NCBI RefSeq assembly: GCF_012935325.2
Contig: NZ_JABBYG020000006.1
Location: 357,476-421,475 of the forward strand
Source of the DNA: Paenibacillus sp. PL91
Lineage (GTDB): Bacteria > Bacillota > Bacilli > Paenibacillales > Paenibacillaceae
Length of the DNA stretch: 64,000 bases
Direction: 5' to 3'
The notes under the pieces were generated by a model. The model saw nothing but the letters and a program-made list of their open reading frames with translations, was not told the origin of the DNA and ran no database searches. Positions 1 to 8,554 of this stretch are shown one piece after another. How positions within the stretch are numbered: the first letter of the stretch is position 1; every line of letters begins with the position of its first letter. Position numbers and translations under genes: made by a program.

Positions 1-74
1 GTCAAAATTCAAACAAGGTGCCTTGGTTCCAACCAGGGCATTCTTTTATCAAGAGGACAAGGGGGGGATCAGAA

Positions 75-1028
75 ATGTCTTATGCGATTGAAATCAATGG
101 CCTCCGAAAATCGTTTAACGATCAAGAGGTGGTCAAAGGCATTCATTTATGCGTCAAAAAAGGGGAACTGTTTGCCCTGCTTGGCCCTAACGGCGCTGGA
201 AAAACAACAACTATAGAGATGCTGTCCACACTTCTTAAGCCGGATGGAGGAACTGCGCTTGTAGCTGGTTATGATGTGGTGAAGCACCCCAAAGAAGTAA
301 GAAAGAAAATAAGCCTGACTGGGCAGTTCGCTGCCCTTGATGAAGGGTTGTCAGGGCTACAAAATTTAATCCTGATTGCCAGACTTTATGGCTTTTCTCC
401 GAAAGAAGCACGTTCTATAGCGGAACAACTGATTCAATCGTTCGCGCTATCGGATGCCAAGGATCGTATGGTTCAGAACTATTCCGGAGGCATGCGCAGA
501 CGCTTAGATATTGCCGCCAGCATCGTTACCCTGCCGGAAATTATCTTTCTGGATGAACCGACAACCGGATTAGACCCTCAAAGTCGCATAGGGGTGTGGG
601 AAGTGGTTCGCTCGCTTTTGAAGCAGGGAACGACGGTGTTGCTGACAACCCAATACCTGGAGGAAGCCGATCAGTTGGCTGACAGAATCGCTGTAATCGA
701 TAAAGGAAACATTGTTTCCGAAGGGACACCCTCTCAATTGAAGGCATCCATTGGGGGCAAAACGTTAGCGATTCGATTGGCAGAACAGACAGATGAAGCA
801 ACCATCAACCGCTTGTTAGCTGATTATCATCATTTGACCGGATTTCAAGGCAATGATCCGCTTGATTATAATATACCGGTGCAAGAAGCCATTCTCGCGA
901 GCCAAGCCATACATACGCTCGTGAGCAATAAAGTTCCGATAGACTACTTTTCGCTAAGTGAGCCAAGTTTGGACGAAGTATTCTTTGCTTTAACTGCCTC
1001 TAAACAGAAGAAGGAGGTCGTTCAATGA
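75..1028 (+). CDS. DrrA-type ABC exporter ATP-binding subunit
   Basis: ATP-binding subunit of a drug or antibiotic ABC exporter of the DrrA/CcmA type, 317 aa. It would energise the permease encoded next. Visible motifs are Walker A GPNGAGKTT near residue 37, signature YSGGMRRRLDIA, Walker B IIFLDEPTTGLDP and the H-loop region replaced by TTQYLEEAD, which is characteristic of the daunorubicin-resistance branch (Q where most have H). An in-frame start exists at 18, but the ATG at 75 follows a G-rich tract and begins the conserved domain, so I use 75. The stop overlaps the next start (ATGA), so the pair is translationally coupled. The substrate cannot be told from sequence. Confidence 0.9.
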   Translation: MSYAIEINGLRKSFNDQEVVKGIHLCVKKGELFALLGPNGAGKTTTIEMLSTLLKPDGGTALVAGYDVVKHPKEVRKKISLTGQFAALDEGLSGLQNLILIARLYGFSPKEARSIAEQLIQSFALSDAKDRMVQNYSGGMRRRLDIAASIVTLPEIIFLDEPTTGLDPQSRIGVWEVVRSLLKQGTTVLLTTQYLEEADQLADRIAVIDKGNIVSEGTPSQLKASIGGKTLAIRLAEQTDEATINRLLADYHHLTGFQGNDPLDYNIPVQEAILASQAIHTLVSNKVPIDYFSLSEPSLDEVFFALTASKQKKEVVQ

Positions 1029-1849
1029 ACAGTACCCCTAACCTAAATGAATCGATGTTGTTACGAAGGTCCGCGCCACGCAGTCCAAATTCCTTAACAT
1101 CGACAACAATCCTCATGTGGAGAACATGGCAAAATACGAAAAACAATCTTTTTGGATTTGCAATGGATGCCATTCTGACTCCTGTTATGATGCTGCTCAT
1201 TTTTAATTTTTTGTTCGGTGGCGCCATTGCGGGTTCCACTGAAGCATACATCCAATTTCTGCTGCCGGGCATCCTCGTTCTTACGGTTGTTCCTATGACC
1301 GTCTATAGCGGGACAACCTTATGCCAGGACATCTCGAAAGGGGTATACAACCGTTTTCGAACGATGCCTTTTTGGCAGCCGGCCTCCGTGCTCGGACCAT
1401 TATTGACTGATGGACTAAGATATACAATCGCTTTGCTCGTAGCTTGTGGAACAGGGTTGCTACTCGGTTTCCGCCCGGAGGATGGGATCAAGGGCACAAT
1501 AATAGCTATCTTGTTTATCATTTTTTTCGCCTTTAGTGTGAGCTGGATTTTTTCAATGATTGGTATCTTGGCCAAACGACCCGAGACGGTATCGGGATCA
1601 AGCATGATGTTGGTGTATCCCCTATTGTTTGCGAGCAACATTTTAGTAGACTCTTCAACTATGCCGAAATGGATTGGGGTCATAGTGGATATCAATCCAA
1701 TCAGCATTGCGGTTGCGACAGTACGAGGACTTATGAATGGTACGGCAAGCACATCGGACATTGCAGCAGGGCTTGGCGTTTGTCTGCTGTTGATCGTCAT
1801 CTTCGCCCCAATAACGTTGTATTTGTATCTGACTAAAAATAATCGCTAA
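1025..1849 (+). CDS. DrrB-type ABC exporter permease
   Basis: Integral membrane subunit of an ABC-2 type exporter, 274 aa. After about 35 hydrophilic N-terminal residues there are roughly six hydrophobic segments. The segment around FLLPGILVLTVV and the later DINPISIAVATVRGLMNG are typical of the DrrB / ABC2_membrane family. It overlaps the ATPase gene by four bases (ATGA), so both subunits belong to one operon. Probable role is export of a hydrophobic compound or antibiotic; no biosynthetic genes are adjacent, so self-resistance cannot be inferred. Confidence 0.88.
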   Translation: MNSTPNLNESMLLRRSAPRSPNSLTSTTILMWRTWQNTKNNLFGFAMDAILTPVMMLLIFNFLFGGAIAGSTEAYIQFLLPGILVLTVVPMTVYSGTTLCQDISKGVYNRFRTMPFWQPASVLGPLLTDGLRYTIALLVACGTGLLLGFRPEDGIKGTIIAILFIIFFAFSVSWIFSMIGILAKRPETVSGSSMMLVYPLLFASNILVDSSTMPKWIGVIVDINPISIAVATVRGLMNGTASTSDIAAGLGVCLLLIVIFAPITLYLYLTKNNR

Positions 1850-1970
1850 CTTCATTGATGAATGATATAATTGCCTTTTATTTGACCGTTCTAAAAAGCC
1901 GACTAATACATTCAACACGATCTTCGGCTTAGCTCAGTTGGGGTTACTTGTATTTAGTATGATCGATGTG

Positions 1971-1998
1971 TTGGTTATTGTATTATAGATAATAGAAT
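1971..1998 (+). promoter_or_regulatory. Candidate sigma-A promoter for the 2044 gene
   Basis: TTGGTT at 1971-1976 and TAGAAT at 1993-1998 are separated by 16 nt. They lie about 45 nt upstream of a strong AGGAGG ribosome-binding site at the 2044 start. Both boxes deviate from consensus, so this is a moderate prediction. Confidence 0.4.
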
Positions 1999-2043
1999 GA
2001 CTGCCTCAATAGGTATTAATAATATAGAACATAGGAGGATTAC

Positions 2044-2613
2044 ATGTCCTGGAGCAAATTGAAGCAGCAACTGGAGAGTTTTCTCTGTCCTGCGTTATAT
2101 GGAAGGGTCGAATACCGTGCAACCAGCTACCGTTATTTGCCTGACAAACCAGGACTTTGTTATATTGCGGTAGATAAAAAGAACGTGCTCAATATGAGTG
2201 ATACAACTACCTTAATCAGATGGTATCAGACGGAGCTGGAAATTAAGAATGATTCAGATATCCAAATTCCTATCAGCCATGAAGAAATGGAAGCGGTCAG
2301 AAAAGATACCAAGGGGATCGTTCCGGAGGATCGTCTAAAAGTAATTGCAAGAGGTAGAAAAATATCAGTATATGCAAAAGAGCTTATGTCAGCACAGTCA
2401 TCATTAAGTAAATCAAATTTTGTCGTTGTAGCTAATAAGTTTTTATCCATTTCTATAGAGGAAAGCTTAGAGAGCAATGATATCTTATTGAATATTCTAG
2501 CTTTGGTGGACAGACGAGTTGGAAAAAAGCGAATGTTAAACATGACCGAGAAGATGAAGTTAAAGCATCCCATTGTGCAGTATTTTTATGAACTACGGCT
2601 TCGTACGTTATGA
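2044..2613 (+). CDS. Conserved hypothetical protein (SF0329-like)
   Basis: A 189-aa soluble protein with no signal peptide or membrane segment, opening MSWSKLKQQLESFLCPAL. The opening resembles small cytoplasmic proteins of Bacillales annotated as SF0329 family; that assignment is from memory and uncertain. No catalytic motif can be recognised. The start is well set by an AGGAGG site 7 nt before ATG. It is a single-gene unit with its own candidate promoter and a hairpin downstream. Confidence 0.75.
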   Translation: MSWSKLKQQLESFLCPALYGRVEYRATSYRYLPDKPGLCYIAVDKKNVLNMSDTTTLIRWYQTELEIKNDSDIQIPISHEEMEAVRKDTKGIVPEDRLKVIARGRKISVYAKELMSAQSSLSKSNFVVVANKFLSISIEESLESNDILLNILALVDRRVGKKRMLNMTEKMKLKHPIVQYFYELRLRTL

Positions 2614-2677
2614 AAATAAATAACTCCTTCACCGCCAATCGAGAGCTCTGCAAAACGAATACAGGATCTATAAAATG

Positions 2678-2712
2678 AAACCCAGTGCCTTGATGGTACT
2701 GGGTTTGTTGTA
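2678..2712 (+). terminator. Stem-loop terminator candidate after the 2044 gene
   Basis: AAACCCAGT at 2678-2686 and ACTGGGTTT at 2698-2706 are perfectly complementary, and the inner GCC/GGT pairs extend the stem around a five-base loop. The tract after the stem is only moderately T-rich. The remaining bases up to 2967 contain no gene I can support. Confidence 0.55.
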
Positions 2713-2967
2713 TATAGGAAGAAAAGTAAAGGGAGATGAGAATGGATTCAAACTCGATTTTGCGTTTAAGAATGGATTGTGGTTCCGTCTGAATGGGCAG
2801 ACAATTGTGAGTTTTTGCATCCCGATGATACAATTGTGAGAATGCATGATTTATGGGATGTCGGAATCCTTCATTTGAAATACACACAAAGTACACAGCC
2901 ATTCTCTACAATGGGTAATGGGAAGCGATAAAACATAGAGATGCTGGCGGAAGCGGAGTGCAGCGTA

Positions 2968-3648
2968 ATGAAACGAACGATATTGCTTGTCGAAGACGAT
3001 ATGCTTATGCGCGAGGTGATAACGGACTATTTTAAGAAGGAACAATGGGAAGTGTTTGAAGCGGAGAACGGAAAAATTGCGCTTGAAATATTTGAACAGA
3101 ACTCCGTTGATTTGGTTGTTCTCGACATTATGATGCCGGAAATCGATGGATGGTCGGTATGCAGGCGCATCAGGGAAAAGTCGGACGTCCCGATTATGAT
3201 CATGACCGCCCGAGCAGAGGATGACGACCATCTGATGGGGTTTGAGCTTGGCGCTGATGAGTACGTAACGAAGCCGCTAAGTCCAAGGGTATTGGTAGCC
3301 CGCGCTACAGCCTTGATGAAGAGAACGGAAGGGACGACGGGGCGCGAGGGGGACACGCTTGTCTTTGGTCAATTAACGGTGAACAGGTCGGCGTATACCG
3401 TCTTTGTGGCGGGAACTAAGATCAATTTGTCGCCCAAGGAGTACGATCTGCTTCTCTTTCTCATCAAACATTACGGCAAGGTGCTGCCGCGCGAGTATAT
3501 TTTGGACGCTGTCTGGGGGTACGATTACTTGGGGGATTTGCGCACGGTGGACACCCATATCAAAAAATTAAGAGCCAAGCTGGGAGACGAAGGACGATCG
3601 ATAGCCACCGTTATTCGTTCCGGCTATAAATTCGAGACGGAACAATGA
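2968..3648 (+). CDS. OmpR/PhoB-family response regulator
   Basis: Two-component response regulator, 226 aa. The receiver domain opens KRTILLVEDDMLMREV with acidic residues near the N-terminus, the phosphoacceptor is Asp53 in VVLDIMMP, and TARAEDDD and VTKPLSP supply the conserved Thr and Lys. The C-terminal winged helix ends GDLRTVDTHIKKLRAKL, the typical recognition and wing region. The start is set at 2968 because GGAG at 2955-2958 is well placed for it; an upstream in-frame ATG at 2941 lacks a good site. The stop overlaps the kinase start (ATGA), so regulator and kinase are coupled. Its target genes are not evident. Confidence 0.9.
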   Translation: MKRTILLVEDDMLMREVITDYFKKEQWEVFEAENGKIALEIFEQNSVDLVVLDIMMPEIDGWSVCRRIREKSDVPIMIMTARAEDDDHLMGFELGADEYVTKPLSPRVLVARATALMKRTEGTTGREGDTLVFGQLTVNRSAYTVFVAGTKINLSPKEYDLLLFLIKHYGKVLPREYILDAVWGYDYLGDLRTVDTHIKKLRAKLGDEGRSIATVIRSGYKFETEQ

Positions 3649-5402
3649 AAAGGCAAAGTGTAGCCCTTAAACTGTTCGTTGTCACATCTGTTCTGATCCT
3701 GCTTGTGTTCTCCTTATTGCTGCTTGCACAAGGAATGTTTTTCGAGCGGTTTTACCGCATGTCCAAGATTAATGACTTAGAGAAGAGCATGAATCAATTC
3801 GTTCAGCAATACAAACAGGCAAAATCGAGTGAACAGCAGGTGTCAAGGCTGCTGGGCGCATTCATGAATGAACATGATACAAGTACAGCCATCCTGAATA
3901 CCCGCTTTGAACGAACAAGCATAGATCCCTATTTTCTGGAGCTGGAAGCAGGCAGCAAGACGATTACGGTGCGGATCTCCGAAGAGGGCATGACAGTGGA
4001 TGAGATCCCGAAAGAGATACAAATCGGAGAAACGCTGGTCGTCGACGGGATCTTCATGGATGAGGAAGATACCATTATGCTGCCCGTTGTTATTCAGCAG
4101 ACCGATGCCGCTCTTAAAGAGGGCTTGGTACGTGTGCAAGGGGTGGTAACGCATCTTATGCTGCCGGAGCAGCGGTCATACAATCCTCTCTATCAGGATG
4201 CTCTTGTCGATGATGCGCTTCTGGACTTGACTCCTCAAGCTGAACAATGGCAGTCTCGTCTGGGTAACGATTCGGTCATACAGCTGGAATGGCAGGACAA
4301 ATGGAGTGGCATCCCATATACGATTCTCATACGACAGCTATCAGTTGGCAGCAAGGGGAATGCTTATTTATTCGTTATGACCTCTATGCAGCCAGTCGGG
4401 GAAGCTGTTGGCGTTCTTAAGCAATATGTCGTTTATTTGGCGCCGGTTATCGTTCTCCTTGCGATTATTCTGTCGTTGATTTATTCCAGAATTGTCTCCC
4501 GCCCCTTGGTGCTGCTGAGCCGTTCGGCAGCGCGTCTTGCCAAGCTGGACTTTACGGAGCAGCCGACCATCCATTCGAAGGATGAATTCGGGGAGCTGTC
4601 CAGAAGCATGGTTGCGATGTCCCGGAATCTGGATATAGCCATGCAGGAGCTGACTCATGCGAATGTGAGGCTGCAGGAGGATGTGGAGGAGAAGCAGCGG
4701 TCCGAGCAGCTCCGCAAAGAGCTGATCGCGAACATTTCCCATGAGTTGAAAACTCCTCTAGGGATTGTGAAAGGCTTTGCGGAAGGACTGCAGGATGAGG
4801 TGGCAAGCGAAAAAAGAGAGCGTTATTTGGCCCTCATCGTCAATGAAACGGATCGGATGAATGCATTAATTATGGATATGCTGGAGCTGTCCAAATTCGA
4901 AGCCAAGGCCATCCAGCTGCAGCCAAGAAGCATTGCTCTGGCAAGCTTTATTCAGAGGGTTGGCGATTCATTCGCTCAGCAGCTCGAGATGAAGCAGCTT
5001 CAATTGCGGATAAACGCGAATGAAGAGGAAGGGCTGTACGTACAGGCTGATCCTAGACGACTTGAACAGGTCATTTTAAATTTCATGAGCAACGCCATCC
5101 GGCATGCCGTGGAGAACAGCACCATTACGATCGACATCCAGCGAATGCCACTCGGGAAAGTGACAACCGTCATCGAAAATAGGGGACCAGCTATTCCTAA
5201 AGAGGATATCAGCCGGATCTGGGATCATTTTTACCGGGCGGAGCGTTCACGGGATCGTAAAACCGGAGGTACGGGTCTGGGACTCGCTATTATCAAGCAC
5301 ATTCTAGAGCTTCATGGCAGCGAGTATGGCGTGACGAACACGAAGCAAGGCGTAGCATTCTCTTTTACATTAGATGAAAGCGGAGGAACAACCCATGACT
5401 AA
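3645..5402 (+). CDS. Sensor histidine kinase
   Basis: Membrane sensor kinase, 585 aa, cognate to the preceding regulator. One transmembrane helix lies near residues 10-32, then an extracytoplasmic sensing domain of about 220 residues, and a second helix near 262-282 (APVIVLLAIILSLIY). HAMP and a short coiled region follow. The phosphoacceptor is His366 in NISHELKTPLG. The ATPase domain has the N-box (ILNFMSNAIRHA) and G-boxes (RKTGGTGLGLAI). It begins inside the regulator stop and its 3' end overlaps the lipoprotein gene by eight bases, so all three genes are one transcript. The signal sensed is unknown. Confidence 0.9.
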   Translation: MKRQSVALKLFVVTSVLILLVFSLLLLAQGMFFERFYRMSKINDLEKSMNQFVQQYKQAKSSEQQVSRLLGAFMNEHDTSTAILNTRFERTSIDPYFLELEAGSKTITVRISEEGMTVDEIPKEIQIGETLVVDGIFMDEEDTIMLPVVIQQTDAALKEGLVRVQGVVTHLMLPEQRSYNPLYQDALVDDALLDLTPQAEQWQSRLGNDSVIQLEWQDKWSGIPYTILIRQLSVGSKGNAYLFVMTSMQPVGEAVGVLKQYVVYLAPVIVLLAIILSLIYSRIVSRPLVLLSRSAARLAKLDFTEQPTIHSKDEFGELSRSMVAMSRNLDIAMQELTHANVRLQEDVEEKQRSEQLRKELIANISHELKTPLGIVKGFAEGLQDEVASEKRERYLALIVNETDRMNALIMDMLELSKFEAKAIQLQPRSIALASFIQRVGDSFAQQLEMKQLQLRINANEEEGLYVQADPRRLEQVILNFMSNAIRHAVENSTITIDIQRMPLGKVTTVIENRGPAIPKEDISRIWDHFYRAERSRDRKTGGTGLGLAIIKHILELHGSEYGVTNTKQGVAFSFTLDESGGTTHD

Positions 5403-5943
5403 ACCAAAATATATTTATTTGATTTCAGCTCTGTTCGTACTGCTGCTAGCGAGCGCATGCGGCAATCAATCGGGCAACGGAGCACCAAATTCGGTCGCTA
5501 CGGAGGAAGATGCTGCATCTCCTGTCACCACTGAAGCACCGGATACGGATACGTCTGAAACGAAGCCGGAGAACGAAACATCCGGCGACAACTCAGATGA
5601 AGCGGACGCTGTCTCCGACAAGAAAATATTAATTGTCATTGACCAGACGGAGAAGCCGATTGAGGGCAACAGCTTCGATTTCACGGTAAAGCAGCTTCCG
5701 GAAGGATACATGCTAGCCGAAATGCAGTGGGTGTCCAAGGAGAACCTGATCGTTAATTCGGTTAAAGAAGCCATTGAACATGGAGGAAGCGGTGGAGATG
5801 GCTTCTATATTAGCGGCGATGGGCAATTCTCAGGCTTCTTTTACCCGGATACGATGAAGGGCGAGAAAGGGCAGGTTGTGTTCTTGTTCAAGGATGAGCA
5901 AGGCAAGGAGTTAACGTGGAAAAAGGAAATGACTTTGAAGTAA
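5395..5943 (+). CDS. Acidic lipoprotein co-expressed with the two-component system
   Basis: Predicted surface lipoprotein, 182 aa. The signal peptide ends with lipobox LASAC, so Cys near residue 21 would be lipidated. About 55 residues rich in Thr, Ser, Glu, Asp and Pro form a flexible acidic linker, followed by a compact beta-rich domain of about 100 residues that I do not recognise. The ATG at 5395 follows GGAGG by 8 nt and overlaps the kinase stop. Because it is coupled to the kinase, it may be an accessory sensor or a regulated output; this is inference. Confidence 0.8.
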   Translation: MTKPKYIYLISALFVLLLASACGNQSGNGAPNSVATEEDAASPVTTEAPDTDTSETKPENETSGDNSDEADAVSDKKILIVIDQTEKPIEGNSFDFTVKQLPEGYMLAEMQWVSKENLIVNSVKEAIEHGGSGGDGFYISGDGQFSGFFYPDTMKGEKGQVVFLFKDEQGKELTWKKEMTLK

Positions 5944-6078
5944 ACGTTTCCAATCAATGAATGAGGCTGCTGCTGGATAGGGGAGTGCTGCGAAGCTTCA
6001 TGTGGCCTTGATCTAATTTTGCACGCGTTCATGATTCATCGGTATTGCACTTACGATTTAGTTCTCTGCCCCTACCTG

Positions 6079-6112
6079 AAAAGGATCGGCCCTTAGGCTG
6101 GTCCTTTTCTTT
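6079..6112 (+). terminator. Terminator after the two-component operon
   Basis: A 13-bp stem from AAAAGGATCGGCC to GGCTGGTCCTTTT, with two G-T pairs and a five-base loop, is followed by TCTTT. It closes the 2968-5943 operon. The rest of 5944-6265 carries the promoter of the next gene and nothing else recognised. Confidence 0.75.
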
Positions 6113-6159
6113 GCTTGCAACAATCTTCACGTTATCTTACCTGAAGATCATAAAAGTGG

Positions 6160-6188
6160 TTGACAGCGAAATAGGTGTCAAATATATT
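6160..6188 (+). promoter_or_regulatory. Promoter with overlapping dyad (binding-protein operon)
   Basis: TTGACA at 6160-6165 and TATATT at 6183-6188 have an ideal 17-nt spacer. The same bases form an inverted repeat, TTGACA-N10-TGTCAA (6160-6165 and 6176-6181), covering the -35 box and spacer. A repressor bound there would block polymerase. No regulator gene is adjacent. Confidence 0.7.
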
Positions 6189-6265
6189 ACATATAGAAAT
6201 AGTAGGAATTAATAATGGATGATCACTATTTGAACTTTTCAAACCAGCAACAGGAGGAGCCGACA

Positions 6266-7198
6266 ATGAAAAGAGCACTAATCGGTATGATGATTTTGGT
6301 TTTGGCAGTGCTAAGCGCATGCAGCTTTTCGTCCGAGAAGCCCGCCGACAGCGTAGAATTGGCCGACGCGAATCAGCCAGCGAACATTGTGGTTGGCGGT
6401 AAACCGTTCACCGAGCAATTAATCCTGGTGGAAATCATGGCGCAACTTCTGGATGCTAAGACGGATCATCATATTTCCACGAAAGAAGGACTAGGCATCT
6501 CCCATGTACTCCTGCAAGCTTTGAAAGACGACGACATTCAGGTTTATGCCGACTATACCGGGACGGGATACATTCACATTCTGCAAAATGAGCTCCAGCC
6601 GGATGACACCCCGGCTACGGTCTATGAGAAAGTAAAAAAAGGCTACGAGGAGAAATATGGATTAACATGGCTGAAGCCTATGCCATTCTCTAATACGTTC
6701 ACCCTGATCATCAAAAAAGAAACAGCGGAAAAATTGAAGGTGAAAACGTTCAGTGATCTGGTTCAGCATTCGCGGAATATGGTGCTAGGTACCGATGATC
6801 AATTTTTTAAGCGCGGTGACGGATATAAGGGAATGGCAGAAATCTATGGTTTTGAATTCAAGGGGCGCAAGGAAATGGATAACGGGATCGCTTATCAGGC
6901 GCTCCAAGACGGCCAAATCGACGTGCTTGTCGGCTACGCAACGGATGGCCGGATTCCCGGGCTGAATCTTATCACTCTGGAAGACGACAAACAATATTTT
7001 CCTCCGTATTTTCCTGCTCCGATCCTTAAACAGGACTTCCTGGCAAAGTATCCGGAGGTCGGCGAAACATTGAACCTGCTTGCAGACAGGCTGGATCAGG
7101 TTACGATGGCCGGACTGAACGCCAAAGTAGATAACGACAAAATGAAGCCGAAGGATGTCGCCAAGCAGTTCCTTGAAAGCTCTGGTCTTCTCAAATAA
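6266..7198 (+). CDS. Osmoprotectant-type (OpuC/ProX family) substrate-binding lipoprotein
   Basis: Extracytoplasmic binding protein of the glycine betaine / choline OpuAC family, 310 aa. The signal peptide ends LAVLSAC, a lipobox. The mature part starts with the family pattern IVVGGKPFTEQLILVEIMA and contains VYADYTGTGYI, both typical of quaternary-amine-binding members. The start at 6266 follows AGGAGG. No ABC ATPase or permease lies beside it, so it is either an orphan feeding a distant transporter or has a different ligand. It is 27 nt upstream of the cyclase-family hydrolase and probably shares its transcript. Confidence 0.87.
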   Translation: MKRALIGMMILVLAVLSACSFSSEKPADSVELADANQPANIVVGGKPFTEQLILVEIMAQLLDAKTDHHISTKEGLGISHVLLQALKDDDIQVYADYTGTGYIHILQNELQPDDTPATVYEKVKKGYEEKYGLTWLKPMPFSNTFTLIIKKETAEKLKVKTFSDLVQHSRNMVLGTDDQFFKRGDGYKGMAEIYGFEFKGRKEMDNGIAYQALQDGQIDVLVGYATDGRIPGLNLITLEDDKQYFPPYFPAPILKQDFLAKYPEVGETLNLLADRLDQVTMAGLNAKVDNDKMKPKDVAKQFLESSGLLK

Positions 7199-7225
7199 GC
7201 ATAGGAAAGAGAGGCATTGCCCGTC

Positions 7226-7957
7226 ATGAAAATAATAGATCTCTCCTTAATCATTGATGAGGAAACGAAATATGCCGGATTCCCTAGAAGCCTTGTGTAC
7301 GGCGAAGAGGAATCGTCTACAAAGATAGTGGAAGTCGCATCACTCAAGAAAAACAAAGTTCAGTCCCATAATTTCACGATGTGCACGCAGCACTTTACCC
7401 ACTACGACGCTCCCGCGCATTTTTTGGAGGGCGGATTGCAAAATCATGAAGTGCCGCTGGATTCATTCATCGGCGAGGCGGTAATGGTAGATATGCTGCA
7501 TAAAGAACCGGGCTCTTATGTGACGGCGGAAGATTTAATGCAATCCGGTGCCGACATCCGCGAGGGCGACATTGTCGTCATTCGGACGGGTTGGACGGAT
7601 AAAGCATGGGGGACATTCCGGTTCTGGGATGAAATGATCGGGCTATCGACGGATGCCGCTGAATGGCTGAAGGAGAAGAAGATCAAATCCGTTGCGGGCG
7701 ATTTCATGCTGTGCGATTCGCCGCTGCATCCTCCGGATGGGCGGGTATGGAGCAGCGAGGATTGGAGCCCGAATCACTTCACGTTTCTCGAGGAAAACAT
7801 CGTCATGCTGGAATGGTTGACGAATCTGGGTCGTATTACCCAGCCCCGATTTTTGTTCGGCTGTGTGCCGATCAAGCTGAAAGGCACCGACGGAGCGCCG
7901 TGCCGCGCTTTCGCGATTGAAGGATTGATTGATAAACCGGCAGTGCGAGTGAAATAA
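7226..7957 (+). CDS. Cyclase-family (kynurenine formamidase-like) metal-dependent hydrolase
   Basis: Soluble 243-aa hydrolase of the cyclase / kynurenine formamidase / isatin hydrolase superfamily (PF04199 type). The metal-binding pattern is HFTHYDAPAH, close to the family HxGTHxDxPxH but with Phe for the Gly. It opens MKIIDLSLIIDEET, the usual family start. An in-frame TTG at 7217 is too close to GAGG (7211-7214); ATG 7226 is better spaced. Members hydrolyse formyl or cyclic amides with Mn or Zn. Its position after a binding lipoprotein suggests it could process an imported compound, which is unproven. Confidence 0.82.
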   Translation: MKIIDLSLIIDEETKYAGFPRSLVYGEEESSTKIVEVASLKKNKVQSHNFTMCTQHFTHYDAPAHFLEGGLQNHEVPLDSFIGEAVMVDMLHKEPGSYVTAEDLMQSGADIREGDIVVIRTGWTDKAWGTFRFWDEMIGLSTDAAEWLKEKKIKSVAGDFMLCDSPLHPPDGRVWSSEDWSPNHFTFLEENIVMLEWLTNLGRITQPRFLFGCVPIKLKGTDGAPCRAFAIEGLIDKPAVRVK

Positions 7958-7985
7958 TACTTCTTAGCATGACTTAACAATCAAA

Positions 7986-8030
7986 AGAAGACGCTTGGGA
8001 ATCGCTCTCCGGCGCGTCTTATTTTGTTTC
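7986..8030 (+). terminator. Terminator after the cyclase gene
   Basis: AAGACGC at 7988-7994 pairs with GCGTCTT at 8014-8020 across a 19-nt loop and is followed by a T-rich tract (ATTTTGTTTC). Confidence 0.65.
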
Positions 8031-8056
8031 TTTCGATCATGGAAGCGGGTTATGGG

Positions 8057-8095
8057 TTGACATTTCGACAGGTAGTAACTACAATGGTTACAACG
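8057..8095 (+). promoter_or_regulatory. Promoter and candidate operator of the Rrf2 regulator gene
   Basis: TTGACA (8057-8062) and TACAAT (8080-8085) are 17 nt apart, a near-consensus sigma-A promoter. GTAAC at 8075-8079 and GTTAC at 8087-8091 form an inverted repeat bracketing the -10 box. The 10-mer GGTTACAACG (8086-8095) recurs in opposite orientation before the quinone reductase gene, so this is probably an autoregulatory operator. Confidence 0.7.
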
Positions 8096-8108
8096 GTGGT
8101 GATGCGAA

Positions 8109-8525
8109 GTGAAACAGATTAGTAGCAGATTTTCCATTGCTGTCCACATCCTATCTCTAATCGCCGTTAGCCCCAAAGATTGTACCGGCGATTACATTGC
8201 AGGCAGCGTAAATACGAATCCCGTAATCATCCGCAGAATAATGGGGATGCTGAAGAAGGCGGGGTTGATAGACATTCGTCCAGGAGTAGGGGGCGCTTCC
8301 TTGCTGAAGGATCGGGATCAGATAACGCTTCTGGATGTTTACCACGCAGTGGAAGTCATCGATGACGGTCAACTGTTTAATTTTCACGATGAACCGAATC
8401 CGAATTGCCCGGTTGGCCGGAATATTGAAGCCGCTCTTCGTTTTGAAATGAAGGAAGCCCAATCCGCGATGGAACAAAGACTGGCTCAAGTGACCTTAAG
8501 TCAGCTGGCAGCAAAATTTGTGTAA
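8109..8525 (+). CDS. Rrf2-family transcriptional regulator (YwnA-like)
   Basis: 138-aa Rrf2-family repressor: a winged-helix N-terminus (SSRFSIAVHILSLIA, then NPVIIRRIMGMLKKAGLI) and a dimerisation helix. It does not have the three closely spaced cysteines of Fe-S members such as IscR or NsrR. It has only Cys25 and Cys100 (PNCPVG), which fits the YwnA-like group that would sense electrophiles or oxidants by thiol chemistry. Translation starts at GTG 8109. It lies directly upstream of a quinone reductase gene with a shared operator-like sequence, so it most likely controls itself and that gene. Confidence 0.88.
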   Translation: MKQISSRFSIAVHILSLIAVSPKDCTGDYIAGSVNTNPVIIRRIMGMLKKAGLIDIRPGVGGASLLKDRDQITLLDVYHAVEVIDDGQLFNFHDEPNPNCPVGRNIEAALRFEMKEAQSAMEQRLAQVTLSQLAAKFV

Positions 8526-8526
8526 T

Positions 8527-8549
8527 AAAAAGCTCATAGAGCTTTTTTT
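8527..8549 (+). terminator. Terminator between the Rrf2 and QorB-like genes
   Basis: AAAAAGCTC-ATA-GAGCTTTTT is a perfect nine-pair stem running into a T-tract. It insulates the regulator transcript from the quinone reductase gene. Confidence 0.8.
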
Positions 8550-8554
8550 ATGCC

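Noticed and set aside
1926..1941. GGCTTAGCTCAGTTGG, resembling the 5' and D-arm part of a tRNA
   Set aside because: No anticodon stem, T-arm (GGTTCGAAT-like) or CCA end follows, and the acceptor stem has no partner. At best a chance match or tiny remnant.
2744..2931. Two overlapping frames between the terminator and the response regulator that read like a frameshifted small protein
   Set aside because: Neither frame has a start codon with a ribosome-binding site, both are interrupted by stops, and I recognise no family.
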